From Fibrobacterota bacterium (GTDB lineage Bacteria > Fibrobacterota > Fibrobacteria > UBA5070): DNA of 64,000 bases. A program made the translations under genes and the position numbers. Where the stretch lies: NCBI GenBank assembly GCA_016715065.1, contig JADKBN010000013.1, forward strand, positions 65,427 to 129,426, in the 5' to 3' direction. The notes below the pieces were generated by a model. It saw nothing but the letters and a program-made list of their open reading frames with translations, had not been told where the DNA came from and did no database searches. This document shows, in pieces, positions 54,585 to 63,928 of this stretch. Every line of letters begins with the position of its first letter. Positions within the stretch are counted from its first letter, which is position 1.

Positions 54585-55085
54585 TCAGTTTCTGTCTGTC
54601 CAGCGCACCAACTGGTAGGTGGGGATGCCCGCGGCGTCGCGCACCGTGCGCAGCCGGAATTCGGCCTGGCCCAGCACCTCCACCGGGTCGCCCGCGATGG
54701 CCATGGTCATGCGCAGACGGGGAAGGGTCCAGGTGGTTTCGGCGGGGGCGGCCTCGGCACGCGGGCGCCCGTCGCGGACCACTTCCACGCTCACGTCCGA
54801 GATCGCCTGGAACATCCTGCGGTGCCTGTCCAGTTCGACTTCCTTGCCCCATCCGTCGGTGGATCCGGCCGACAAGGAGGATGGATCCGGCTCGAACTGG
54901 TAGTCGTCGGCCAAGAGCCGATCCAGGGAACTGGCAGAACGCGTCTCGTAGGCTTGGCCGAACAGTTCGAAGAACGCCTCCGGGGAATCCGCCGTGCGCA
55001 AGGCGGCCTTGCGCGGATCCATCTCGTCTGCCGTGAACAGGCATCCGGAAAAGGCCAAAGCGAGCAACAACACGGATCGGTTCAT
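54585..55085 (-). CDS. Small lipoprotein, NTF2/SnoaL-like
   Basis: 166 residues with a lipobox (LLALAFSGC). The mature part (DSPEAFFELFGQAYETRSASSLDRLLADDYQFEP; later strands WTLPRLRMTMAIAGDP and AEFRLRTVRD) has the helix-then-sheet order of NTF2-like folds. The function is unknown. Its ATG overlaps the stop of the preceding lipoprotein gene by 4 bases (ATGA). It is the last gene of the long minus-strand run. Confidence 0.75.
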   Translation of the reverse strand: MNRSVLLLALAFSGCLFTADEMDPRKAALRTADSPEAFFELFGQAYETRSASSLDRLLADDYQFEPDPSSLSAGSTDGWGKEVELDRHRRMFQAISDVSVEVVRDGRPRAEAAPAETTWTLPRLRMTMAIAGDPVEVLGQAEFRLRTVRDAAGIPTYQLVRWTDRN

Positions 55086-55624
55086 CGGGGACTCCCGCAG
55101 AGTTGGCGCATGGACGATCCTCCGGAGGGATCGCTCCAGCGCAGGAGCCGCCATTCGGAGGGGTTGGCGCGCCGCACGGTCCAGCGGGATCCCTGCTGCA
55201 TGGCCAAGGTATCGATCATGAGGTCGGCCCGCACCCGTTCCAATCGGTAATCCAGCGCCAACACGACCGTGTCGGACGAAGAGGTCGTAGACGACGCGGT
55301 GGAGGTGGGATTCGAATTCCACCAGCGCAACTGGCTTCCCGGCATGGCGGAGGCGATGCGCTGGACGCACACCTGGAGCCCGACCTGGTCCATGTCCGTC
55401 TGCAGGGGGTCGGCCAAGGAGACCGGATCTCCCAGCAGGTTGCCCAGAAGGCTCGGGTCCTTCGCTTGGAGCATTTCGCCAAAGCGCTGCGGCATCTGCT
55501 GGGCGGTGGTCGCAAATTGTCCGGTGCCCGAGCTCGGCGGCTCGGGACTCGAAGGGGCGAACGGATCCCAGCAGCCGGTCAGCGAGGCCGTGGCGAGGCA
55601 CAGGGCGATCTTCAGAATGTCCAT
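55082..55624 (-). CDS. Small lipoprotein of unknown family
   Basis: 180 residues with a lipobox (LATASLTGC) followed by a Pro/Ser-rich stretch. The body has FGEMLQAKDPSLLGNLLGDP and TVVLALDYRLERVRADLMI, with a general plan similar to its downstream neighbour (NTF2-like). The start overlaps the end of the outer-membrane protein gene by 13 bases, and its stop overlaps the next gene as ATGA. The three genes are tightly coupled, so the two lipoproteins may be partners of the barrel. Confidence 0.7.
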   Translation of the reverse strand: MDILKIALCLATASLTGCWDPFAPSSPEPPSSGTGQFATTAQQMPQRFGEMLQAKDPSLLGNLLGDPVSLADPLQTDMDQVGLQVCVQRIASAMPGSQLRWWNSNPTSTASSTTSSSDTVVLALDYRLERVRADLMIDTLAMQQGSRWTVRRANPSEWRLLRWSDPSGGSSMRQLCGSPR

Positions 55625-57441
55625 TGGGCCTCCCCTCGCGCGACCCAGGAATCGTCTCCCGGGTCGTTCCATTGGTGTCCGGCTCCGATCGAAGCGGCCA
55701 GCGACGCGGACTGCCAGGAGGCGTCGATGCCCAGTCGCGAGGTCGTGGATCGGTCCGGATCCATCCACGCGGTTCCATCCCAGCTGCGGCTGCGCTCCAG
55801 ATGCCAGCGGCCCCACGGGCCCAGCGAGATCTCTTCGTTCAAGGGAATGCTTCCGGAGAGGGCCACCGACCAATCGTCCTGGATGCGATCGGGGGCGAAA
55901 GATTCCGAAAGCAGCGCGCCGGTCTTGACCGTGCCGCTGCTGAAGCGCACCACGGTCCAAGGTTCGTCGTGCGGTCCGGTCTCCAGCCCCACCGACCATC
56001 CGAGGTCCAGAAGGCCGGAGGCGCGATCGGAATCGAACCGCCAGGTATTTCGCTGCTCGCGGCCCCAGGCGCCGAGCAGCGGTCGGAAAATGTCATGCAA
56101 CGGCAAGGATGCGTCGCCGGAGAGCCGGTTTTCGCGACGGCTGGAGGTGCGCACCGACTGGCTGGCGCGCGGAAAGACGTCTTCCTGCAGGAGCGTGGTC
56201 CAACTGGCCAGGGGGCGGTCCGACGGCGCGAAGGAGGATGACCGGACCGTGAAGGTGAGCATCCGCACCGACAGATCCTCGTCGGGTCGGTCGCTCGACA
56301 GGGGCGACTCGTTGTTGAGATGGCGGACCTCGGCGAGGGACTGCTGGGCCACAACAAAAATCGACCACGAGGTGTCGGGCGAGATCCACTGCAACGAATC
56401 GGCAAGCCGAAGGGTGCGGGTCTCGTCGTCGTTTTTCCGGTCTTCTCCGGCCCACAAGTCGGGCGTTCCCGCCAACGGCGAGGTCCACCAGCTTCGGGAC
56501 TCCAGCTCCAGCTCCAGGCGATGGCCATGGGAAAGTCCCCGAGCGATGGGGCTGGACATCCCGACCGCACCCAGGGAAGACTGTCTTTCCAGGCCAGGGG
56601 ACCGGCACGTCGCGTCGTTGTGGATGGCGCGTTCCCATCCCCCTTCGAGCAACCAGGATTGTCTGCCCAGGCGCACCGTCCAATCGGCGCTCCCCGAGGC
56701 ATTGCCTTCCGTGAGGTTGGCGGACAACCGACTGGAGCGCAGGCGCAGGGTGTCCCACCCGACGCGGACTCGCAGGGAGTCGGAGCCGTCGCCAGCAACG
56801 GATGCGGCCGCACCGGCGGAAATGGCCGCGCGCGACCACCGCAATCGCGAGGGTACAAGATCTTGAAGGAGGTACACTTGCGCGAAGGGCGAAAGCTCGG
56901 AGGTGCCCTGCCAAGCCAGTTCCAGTCCGCCTTGGGCATTGGTGCCACCCGAACCGGCCTTTTCTCCGGGCTCCAGCGGCTGGGTGACGGATCCTGGATC
57001 CTGTGCTTCGGCCAGGATCCCGCTCAAAAGCCCGCCTTCAAGTGAAGCCGCAGACCATCTCCATCTGGCCAGCCCCTGGGCGAGCCAGGCGTGTTCCGAG
57101 ATGGATGGGTCGGTAGCGCCCAGTCCCCTGGTGTGGGCAAGGAGCCTGCCCGAGGCATCGAAGTCTCCTTTGGTCCAGATGGCTTGGAGAGTCTTTTCGC
57201 CGGAAGCGTCCGTGCTGGGATCCCTTCTCAGCAAAACGGTGTCCCAAATGACCAGCGTGGAATCGCCGAAGTCACGAAACACGGCTTTGGCCCCACCCCG
57301 GGTCCGGTCGTTTTCGGAGGCCATCTGCACCGAGATCCCGGGCTCGAGAAACGAGGGCGTGGCGAACAGGGAATCCAGCGGCAGGGCCTCGGCCGCGGCG
57401 CAGGCTCCCAAGATGTACGCGATGGACGTTGCCCTGGCCAA
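55612..57441 (-). CDS. Predicted outer-membrane beta-barrel protein, 609 aa
   Basis: An N-terminal signal-like segment (ATSIAYILGACAAAEALP) is followed by alternating amphipathic strands over the full length (WRWSAASLEGGLLSGI; RVRVGWDTLRLRSSRLSANL; HRLELELESRSWW; GIDASWQSASLAASIGAGHQW), and the protein ends in ...EAQWTF, the terminal Phe typical of outer-membrane barrels. The family is not recognised; a porin- or transporter-like role is possible. It starts 30 bases after the metallopeptidase-like gene. Confidence 0.75.
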   Translation of the reverse strand: MARATSIAYILGACAAAEALPLDSLFATPSFLEPGISVQMASENDRTRGGAKAVFRDFGDSTLVIWDTVLLRRDPSTDASGEKTLQAIWTKGDFDASGRLLAHTRGLGATDPSISEHAWLAQGLARWRWSAASLEGGLLSGILAEAQDPGSVTQPLEPGEKAGSGGTNAQGGLELAWQGTSELSPFAQVYLLQDLVPSRLRWSRAAISAGAAASVAGDGSDSLRVRVGWDTLRLRSSRLSANLTEGNASGSADWTVRLGRQSWLLEGGWERAIHNDATCRSPGLERQSSLGAVGMSSPIARGLSHGHRLELELESRSWWTSPLAGTPDLWAGEDRKNDDETRTLRLADSLQWISPDTSWSIFVVAQQSLAEVRHLNNESPLSSDRPDEDLSVRMLTFTVRSSSFAPSDRPLASWTTLLQEDVFPRASQSVRTSSRRENRLSGDASLPLHDIFRPLLGAWGREQRNTWRFDSDRASGLLDLGWSVGLETGPHDEPWTVVRFSSGTVKTGALLSESFAPDRIQDDWSVALSGSIPLNEEISLGPWGRWHLERSRSWDGTAWMDPDRSTTSRLGIDASWQSASLAASIGAGHQWNDPGDDSWVARGEAQWTF

Positions 57442-57471
57442 GTGTGGAAAGCTAGCCTGGAATCGGCGGGG

Positions 57472-58884
57472 TCAGCGGCGCGATCTGGAGTAGTCTTTCC
57501 AGATCCGGATCGGTTTGGTGGGGAACTTCGGGAAGGCGGTCACGGAGGCGTTTATCGTGGCCACCGATCGCCGGGCGGCGGAGGAGTTGACGGGCTGGAT
57601 GGCTGAAAGTTCGGACCACATCGCATCGGCCAAGGTGTCGGGCCGACCACCAGGAAGAGTGCCGAACAGCAAGGTGATTTCGGCGTCGCGACGCACGGAG
57701 CGGACGAATCCGAGATTGGCGGAGGTCTGCTCGATGCTGTCGCGGTCGCCGAGGTTTCGGATGGACAATTCGCGACCTTGCGCCCAATCTGACAAGAATT
57801 GGACTGCATCCGCGGAAGTCTCGAAGCGAATGCGTCCGGCCACCACGTGGTGCAGGGAATCCGTCGCGCGCCAGACCCAGAACCGGTCCCCCTTCCAAGA
57901 GGAGGTGTTCCACCTCGAAGAGGGCATGCGCCAGTACAGCATGGAGGCCAAGTAAACCTCGCCCAGTCGATCCGAGCCCAACGGGATCAGATTCGGATGG
58001 TTCTTGAAGCCGGTTTCCGGCCATTCGGAAAAACTCTGCGCGGCGGTGCCCGCCAAGGGGTGCAGCATCCGTTTGGTGGTGCGGGGGGGATCGCGGTACA
58101 GCGCGTCGATCGCGCTCCAGCCCGCGTGCTTGCGCTGGTCGTGGATGGACCATTCGCCCACCCAGTAATAGCTGAACACGGGAAGTGTCGTCACCAATGG
58201 AGATCCCGGATGACCCAAGGACACATCGGAGAAGGCATCGCTCAGCGAATATCGTTCGAAGGCGCCTTCGAAGCCCCGGGGAGTCCGGTCCTGGAGGGAC
58301 CAAAGATCACCCAGGTATTCCGCTTCGCCTTCGACCACATGCATGGACGCCAAGTCTTCATCCATGCTTGCGATTTCGCCAAAGGCCTCGGGGAAGTTGA
58401 GGTCCTGCATGGCGTGGGCGAGTTCATGTGCCATCAGAGAATATGTTCGCCAATCCGGACGAGAGGGATCCTCCACCATCCAGAATTTTCCGGTTCCGGA
58501 GATGTAGAACCCTTCGACATTGGCCGAATCGAAGGCGCGCCGGTTGTTTTCCACCGAGCCCATCGGAGCCATCAGATCCAGCGCCACGTAGATCTCCGTT
58601 TCGGTGGGGTGCGGTCCCGAACTCGTATCCGGAGAGTAGCTGGAGGACCCCTCGATGGAATCGAGAACGACCATCAAGCGAGGGCGCTTCACCCAACTGG
58701 AAATGACCGGTGCGTCGAAGGGCAATTCACGAAGCCTGGAAAGGTCTTGCTGGATACCTCGGACGGCGCGTTGCAAGCTGGCGTTGTCTCCTTGGATCAA
58801 GCCCTCCGGTTCCGGCGCCGTGCCGCTTTCGCAGGCGACCAAACCCAAAACGCCGATCAAAGCGAAGGCTGAAGGTAGGCGCAT
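57472..58884 (-). CDS. Metallopeptidase-like lipoprotein with HExxH
   Basis: 470 residues with a lipobox (VLGLVAC). Near residue 152 is MAHELAHAMQD, an HExxH zinc motif, and about 30 residues later VVEGEAEYLGD provides a Glu in the position of the third ligand of gluzincins. The protease function is inferred from this pattern; the family is unrecognised. AAGGAG lies 10 bases before ATG 58884, and an inverted repeat (GTCGGG...CCCGAC) lies between it and the tssF stop. It probably acts at the cell surface. Confidence 0.72.
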   Translation of the reverse strand: MRLPSAFALIGVLGLVACESGTAPEPEGLIQGDNASLQRAVRGIQQDLSRLRELPFDAPVISSWVKRPRLMVVLDSIEGSSSYSPDTSSGPHPTETEIYVALDLMAPMGSVENNRRAFDSANVEGFYISGTGKFWMVEDPSRPDWRTYSLMAHELAHAMQDLNFPEAFGEIASMDEDLASMHVVEGEAEYLGDLWSLQDRTPRGFEGAFERYSLSDAFSDVSLGHPGSPLVTTLPVFSYYWVGEWSIHDQRKHAGWSAIDALYRDPPRTTKRMLHPLAGTAAQSFSEWPETGFKNHPNLIPLGSDRLGEVYLASMLYWRMPSSRWNTSSWKGDRFWVWRATDSLHHVVAGRIRFETSADAVQFLSDWAQGRELSIRNLGDRDSIEQTSANLGFVRSVRRDAEITLLFGTLPGGRPDTLADAMWSELSAIQPVNSSAARRSVATINASVTAFPKFPTKPIRIWKDYSRSRR

Positions 58885-58939
58885 CGGGTGGGACTCCTTG
58901 GTCGGGCCTAGACCCGACCCTTGTTCGGTCGATGGATGC

Positions 58940-60667
58940 TCAATCGAGGTGTTCGAGGGTCGCGCCGGAAGGCTCCACCACCACCGTGGTCCGGCAGCTT
59001 GAACCGATGGGGGTCTGGTCGCGGGCGATCCGGTGGAGGATGGAGGCGAAGACATCGAGCAATCCGAGGCGATCCCAGGTATCCGGAGCGCACGTGGTGT
59101 CGCGGAGGCGAAACACAACGTGCAGCACCGGGCGACTCACCCCCAGGTAGGTGGAGTATTCGGTGGAGTGGGTGATTTCCTGGAGGGAATCCACCACGGG
59201 ACGCTTGGCCTCGGCGGGATCCCACAAAAACTGGTGGAGCGCGTCGCGCATGCGTCGGGCATCCAGCAGGCCCTGGAAGTGCCCGCTGGCGAAGGCAAGG
59301 AGCTTGGTGAGCGGACCCACGCGAGGGCCTGGGCGATGGATGGGGCTGGGGCGGGTGAGCGTGAAGGCGACGGCTCGATCCGGCAGCGTGGGTTTGCCAT
59401 CCAAGGCAGCGAAAGGAGGAACGGCCTCGTTCGGGCGGTTTCCGTCGCAACAAAGAGCTTCTGGCGAGAGGTACTCCGCCTCGAAAGGATGGGACGGGTC
59501 GGGGTGGCCCACGGTGAGGGCCACGAGGGGCTTGCCATTCACGTCCGAACGACGATGGATCTGGAAATACCGCTGGCCGCTCTGGGAGTGGCGGTAGGCG
59601 GAAAAACGGCGGTAGCGGATGTTGCGCACCGGGTGGGATTGCGTCAGCCCGTCCACGCGCACCACGTCGAGGACTTCGCGGGTGGGTGGGCCCAGGGGGC
59701 GAAGGATCTTTTCCGAACGGTCGTGCTCCCAGGCGAGGGTTTGGCAGGTTTCCAGGTAACGATTGACGGAAATCGTGCAGTGGAGGCGGAAATTGTCCAT
59801 CGAGACCGCGCGCGACATCCCTCGGGGAAAGCCGCCCTCGAAGTGGAGGCGGACGGCCAGTTCGGGATGCTCACCCACCGAAAACGAGCCCAGGCCGCAT
59901 AGATCGACGAACCGGAACCTCTCGTCGCAGCACAGGAAATCGCGTGCATCGGCAAGCGGGGATACCCCAGCGGCATCCTCGCCGTATCCCGGCGCGTCGT
60001 GGCGCTTGAAGCGGATCTGGTGGGTCGCGATCCAGGCTCCCGTGCCGGTGTGGACCTCCATGCGGGCTTGGCGTCGAGTGAGGCCGTACCGCAACGACCA
60101 CACCACGGGAGCGTCGCCATGCAAGAAAATCCGGATGCGATCGGGCCATTGTTGCGGTGTGCGGGAGGACTTCCACCCCAACCGCAGTTCCAAATGGGCG
60201 CGCCCCTGTTCGCCGGTCTCCACGCGCGCGTCTTGCACACAGAGGTGGTCCAGAACCAGGGATTCGGTCGTGGAGAATCGGCAGTCGGCGGTCTCCTTGT
60301 CGGAGGGAAGCAGGGTGGTTCCCTGCTCGATGGTCGTTTCCCCTTCGCGCATGCGGGAGGGATCGAACTGGGTGACGGTGACCGCGGGCAGAGGCTGTTC
60401 CAGGGGCCCCATCAAAAGCTCCAGCAGGTGGCCGGTGAGGCCGTCTTCTTCTGCCAGTGCGGCTTCGCGGGAGCGTGCAGTCAGAAACGTGAAACCATCG
60501 ATCAGGCGCTCCACGTAGGGGTCGCGATCGTCCACTTTTTCCGGATCCAGAAGTCGGGCCGCTTCCGGGTACTCCACGGAAAACTCCCGACCTTCTTCCG
60601 CCAGTGCCCGGCTCTCCTGCACAAAGCGGGCGTGGATGGAGGGGCGGGTGGAGTCGGGGTCGTTCAA
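58940..60667 (-). CDS. tssF: Type VI secretion baseplate protein TssF (VasA/ImpG)
   Basis: 575 residues. Signatures of TssF: a REFSVEYPEAARLL helix, DPYVERLIDGFTFLTAR, then LLELLMGPLEQPLPAVTV, RFRFVDLCGLGSF, VSMDNFRLHCTISVN and a C-terminal VFRLRDTTCAP...LLDVFASILHRIAR. TssF is a core wedge component of the cytoplasmic baseplate with TssE, TssG and TssK. The frame continues upstream into the preceding gene, but that gene's true end lies in another frame. The TTG at 60667 overlaps that stop (TTGA) and gives a normal TssF length and N-terminus (NDPDSTRP). No other type VI gene is visible in the window. Confidence 0.85.
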   Translation of the reverse strand: MNDPDSTRPSIHARFVQESRALAEEGREFSVEYPEAARLLDPEKVDDRDPYVERLIDGFTFLTARSREAALAEEDGLTGHLLELLMGPLEQPLPAVTVTQFDPSRMREGETTIEQGTTLLPSDKETADCRFSTTESLVLDHLCVQDARVETGEQGRAHLELRLGWKSSRTPQQWPDRIRIFLHGDAPVVWSLRYGLTRRQARMEVHTGTGAWIATHQIRFKRHDAPGYGEDAAGVSPLADARDFLCCDERFRFVDLCGLGSFSVGEHPELAVRLHFEGGFPRGMSRAVSMDNFRLHCTISVNRYLETCQTLAWEHDRSEKILRPLGPPTREVLDVVRVDGLTQSHPVRNIRYRRFSAYRHSQSGQRYFQIHRRSDVNGKPLVALTVGHPDPSHPFEAEYLSPEALCCDGNRPNEAVPPFAALDGKPTLPDRAVAFTLTRPSPIHRPGPRVGPLTKLLAFASGHFQGLLDARRMRDALHQFLWDPAEAKRPVVDSLQEITHSTEYSTYLGVSRPVLHVVFRLRDTTCAPDTWDRLGLLDVFASILHRIARDQTPIGSSCRTTVVVEPSGATLEHLD

Positions 60668-61417
60668 CGGGCGAATTCCAGTTTCAGAAACCGGATGCCC
60701 AAGACGGTCATGGGGGCATCGAGGAGCTCCCCTACGGCAAAGCCGCAGAACCAGCCAGCGTCGTTTGCCGGCGCGATCTCCGATCATTCCGTATGGAACC
60801 AGGTGCAAACCGCCCGCGGCCGAGTCCACCATATGGAAGACAAGTCGCTGCGCGGAATCGGAAATGGAAAAGGGCGCGGATTCCCCGGATGAATCGGCGT
60901 CCGAGGTCCACTCGATGCTGTGGCGGGGCAGAGGCAGGAGCTTTTGCCCGAATCCTTGATTGATCCCGGACTTGGCCAGTTCACGGCTGATCTCCGACTG
61001 GTTTTCCTTCCAGAGGCAGCGCAGCAGATCCTTGCTTTTGGCGCACGCACCTTCGATGTACGGGTCAAAGCGGGAATACTTGCGTTCGAACAGCTCGCGA
61101 GGTTGGTCGTTGAGCAGATCGTGGAAATCGACACCGTAGCGGAACATGCCCTGCTCGGGCAAGTACTCGGAGGAGGCGGTGGCGATCTGGCCTTCCGAGT
61201 TCCAACCGATCAACCGGGTCTGGCAGCAGGTGTCGTTGGGTTTGGCAAGATCCTCGAATCCGGTGCGATCCAGCACGGTGGACGGAAACGCGATCGCGCC
61301 GGCCCAACCGGGTGAATACGCCAGCGCCAAACTGCAAAGGAGGGTTTTCGTCCGCGTCAGCCTGGAAAGCCGCGCGGAGGAGGTGACGATGAGAGTTGGA
61401 TGTCGCCAAGCGGGCAT
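60664..61417 (-). CDS. Unrecognised secreted protein, frameshifted near 60787
   Basis: About 250 residues. A hydrophobic N-terminal segment (TLLCSLALAYSPGWAGA) predicts export. The mature part has several Cys (NDTCCQTRLIGWNSEGQIA; CAKSKDLLRCLW) and no family I recognise. The frame reads naturally to LHLVPYG and then becomes Arg-rich; a natural continuation (SEIAPANDAGWFCGFAVGEL, ending in GIRFLKLEFAR) lies in the next frame and stops at 60664. So one base is gained or lost at about 60784-60790. With that corrected, the stop overlaps the tssF start. A TATCTT box is 7 bases before the ATG. Confidence 0.6.
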
Positions 61418-61424
61418 GGCAAGG

Positions 61425-61430
61425 AAGATA
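61425..61430 (-). promoter_or_regulatory. TAnnTT promoter box before 61417
   Basis: TATCTT on the minus strand in the 23-base gap after the lipoprotein gene, 7 bases before the ATG at 61417. It may give tssF and the genes downstream their own promoter inside the operon. Confidence 0.4.
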
Positions 61431-61440
61431 ACCAAGTTGG

Positions 61441-63076
61441 TTAGCGTTGGAAGTGAACCAATCCAGCAGAATTGGCAAACAATGCGCTCGTAAGGAAAAT
61501 CCAATCCTGGGGCATGGCCCGGCGCAGGATCAACAGATCCGACAGACTGCCCGTGAACCGACGGGCGTCGGCATGGCGCCAGCCCATGACAAGACTGTCG
61601 CGCGGGAGGTCTGCCTGGTAGCGCAACCTGGTCGTGGTCGTCTGGCCCGTGGAGGTTCCGTCCATGAACCACTGGACGGCGGCGGAATCCGTGTTGGAAA
61701 GATCCAGGCGAGCGCACAGGATGGTCCATCGAGCGGAATCGAGCGGTTGTTCGGCGATGGAATAGACATTGAATCCGGTGTCGGAGCGGGCCGTGAACGC
61801 CGGGTTCCAGCCGGCCTGTCGTGTCAGAGATTTGGGAGCCTGCATGAAAAAGTCCTTCTTGCCCGATCGCCACACGGAATCGCCCCACCCCAGGAACACC
61901 TTGCCTTTTTCCTGGGGTTTGAGTCTCCAGACCACCGTGAAGGAATGGTCGAAATCGACCTGGTCCCCTGCGGCGGAAAAGCCGGTGGTGCCGGCTCGGA
62001 CAAAGCGCAAGCCACCCTCGGGATCGGAGGCTGGTGATCCGGTGATCACGCCATCGTCGCGCCCGGTAGAGGCATCGGCCGCACGCAGCCGGCCAAGCGG
62101 GTCCACGTAGAGACGATCCAGATTCCACACGCCGGCCCAGCCATGGGAGCCGGGAAAGACTTCGCCGGGGGAGGCGACGGATTCTGCCAGCGGATCGCCC
62201 CAGCGAACGCGCAGGGCCAACGCAAGGCGTCCAGGCTGGACCTTGGCCAGAGCGTCGGATGAGGGCGAATCGTCCCTCCCCTGGAAAACGATTCCACGAA
62301 AACGGCACCGCGCGCCCGTCTGGATCCACCACGCGCAGGTCCTGGCCGCGTTGCCGGGCGTTGTCGGAAACAAGGCACCATCCAAGCGCAACAGCACCGG
62401 CGGCACGAATCCACCGCGGCCGCCAAGCCGGAAAGCGAGCGGTGTCCACAGATACGCCAACAGAATCTGTCCACAAGGGGCGTTCCGGCGAGGTTTGGAT
62501 TCCGGCGACGGAATCCGATTCTCCCGGATGCAGCGCGGCCAGGACTTCCGCCGCGGTTTGTCTGGCGACGATGCTGGCCCGGATCTCGAGGCGTCCCGAG
62601 GGCATGGAGTCCAGTTGGAACCGTCCCAGCGAGTCCGTCCAGATGCCGCGTTCCAGGCCACGGACCTGGATGCGGGCGCGAAATCTCGGCCTCGAGCCGA
62701 ACGGAGCCGGAGAGCCTCGCGGACGGCGCCAGGCGGCAGGTGGCGATGGAAGACGAGCTGTCCAATCGGGCTTGTGCCAGGCCGGTGGCTCCGAGAGCCT
62801 CGATGCGCAATTCACCGGAGGGCCGAGGGATCCGAACCTGACCGGAGTCGTCGGTCAGCGTGTCGATGATGCCCTGGGACGCGTCAGTCGGGTCCATTCC
62901 TGGGCCAGATAGTCGGCAGGACGGATTCTGACTCTGGTCCGGGCCGCAGGCTGGCCATCGGCGCCCACCACCCGCACTTGCAAGCCGTTGGAGGTTTCGG
63001 AAGTGGATCCGCCCGCCTGGCGATCCAGGCCGCAAGACCACAGGCCGGCCATCGCCAAAATCCAGACCCGCCTCAT
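61441..63076 (-). pseudogene. Surface lipoprotein with DUF2341-like and LamG-like domains, multiple frameshifts
   Basis: Starts MRRVWILAMAGLWSC (lipobox GLWSC), then GGSTSETSN and a carboxypeptidase-regulatory-like strand (LQVRVVGADGQPAARTRV), matching the LRR lipoprotein at 25299. Further on, in changing frames, come a second regulatory-like domain (GIWTDSLGRFQLDSMPSGRL), a DUF2341-like part (LRVVDPDGRAVPFSW; ALALRVRWGDPLAES) and a LamG/concanavalin-like part (FTVVWRLKPQEKGKVFLGWG; LPRDSLVMGWRHAD). I count about five frame changes between 63.0 and 62.2 kb; the last 780 bases are clean. The corrected protein would be about 545 residues. Confidence 0.65.
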
Positions 63077-63928
63077 CCTTTGGCCTTTCGGGGAAGCCGC
63101 TCGGCGCCACAGGTGAAGGGAAGATCTGGATGTTGACCTGGAAGACGCGCTGTCGGCCGGCTCCGATTCCTCCGCCAGGCGGATCAGGTCGCGACGGAAT
63201 TCGGCGGCCCGCCCGCGCAAAAAGCCCAGGTCCTTTTCCGCCAAGGCCAGGTAAGGGTGGTGATGTCGCGTCGGGCAGGAGGACCGATTCCAGGGATTGT
63301 TCGGCCAGGCGCAAGGTCTCGGTCCTGGAACGCCCGGACGGTTTTCCTTCCAGAGATCGCCGGTGCGGATGTGTTTGTCCAGGATCCGCAGGCGATCGTC
63401 GTCGTTTCGTTCCACCGAATCCCAGGCGCTCCAGGAGCGCCAACGCCGCCACCTCGTCTTGGGCTTCGGTCGGGGGTCAGGCGGCGAGGCGGGTTACCAC
63501 GGATTGGTCCGCCTCGTTCACCAGCAGGCTCGCAAGGCGGTGGGGATCCAGTTGTTGTAGAACTCGTATTGGTCCTGGGCCCAGTTCCTTCGCCTGGATT
63601 TCGTCGGGCGCCTGGAGTTCCTCCCCAACGTGATTCCACTTCCTCCTGCGCACCGCCTTGCCAAACGCACCAGGGCGAGCAGGAACTTCTCCCCCGAGCG
63701 TCCAACCCAAAGAGCTTGGCGACCGCAACCCAGGTGGTTTTCCGAAAGGGGTGCAGGCGTCCTTGCAGGACCTTGACCAGCTGCCCGGGGTCCATGTCGA
63801 TGCGCTGGGCTACGAACCGGAGAGAAAAGTGCGCGCTGGAGCGTTTGCGCTCTTCGTAGCGCGCCTTCAGCCAAGCCCGGTAGTCCTCGGTTTCGAAAGG
63901 AGTCCACAACGTGGATTGTATCCTCCAT
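63073..63928 (-). pseudogene. TIGR02147 family regulator, multiple frameshifts
   Basis: Family features can be followed through several frames: MEDTIHVVD, FETEDYRAWLKARYEERK, a helix-turn-helix-like stretch (LRFVAQRIDMDPGQLVKVLQG), QYEFYNNWIPTALRA, LLVNEADQSVVTRL, and the C-terminal VFQVNIQIFP, equivalent to VYQVNLQTFP in the gene at 25296. At least six frame changes fall within about 850 bases. The end, GGATGAGG, gives an ATGA overlap with the next lipoprotein, the same arrangement as in the first module. Most likely an intact gene with sequencing indels; a true pseudogene is possible. Nothing is visible in 63929-64000. Confidence 0.65.

Noticed and set aside
58940..62815. One 1291-codon frame that could be read as a fusion of secreted protein and TssF
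   Set aside because: Three genes are joined only because frameshifts remove their stops. The natural end of the secreted protein is in another frame and stops at 60664, overlapping a good TTG start for TssF.
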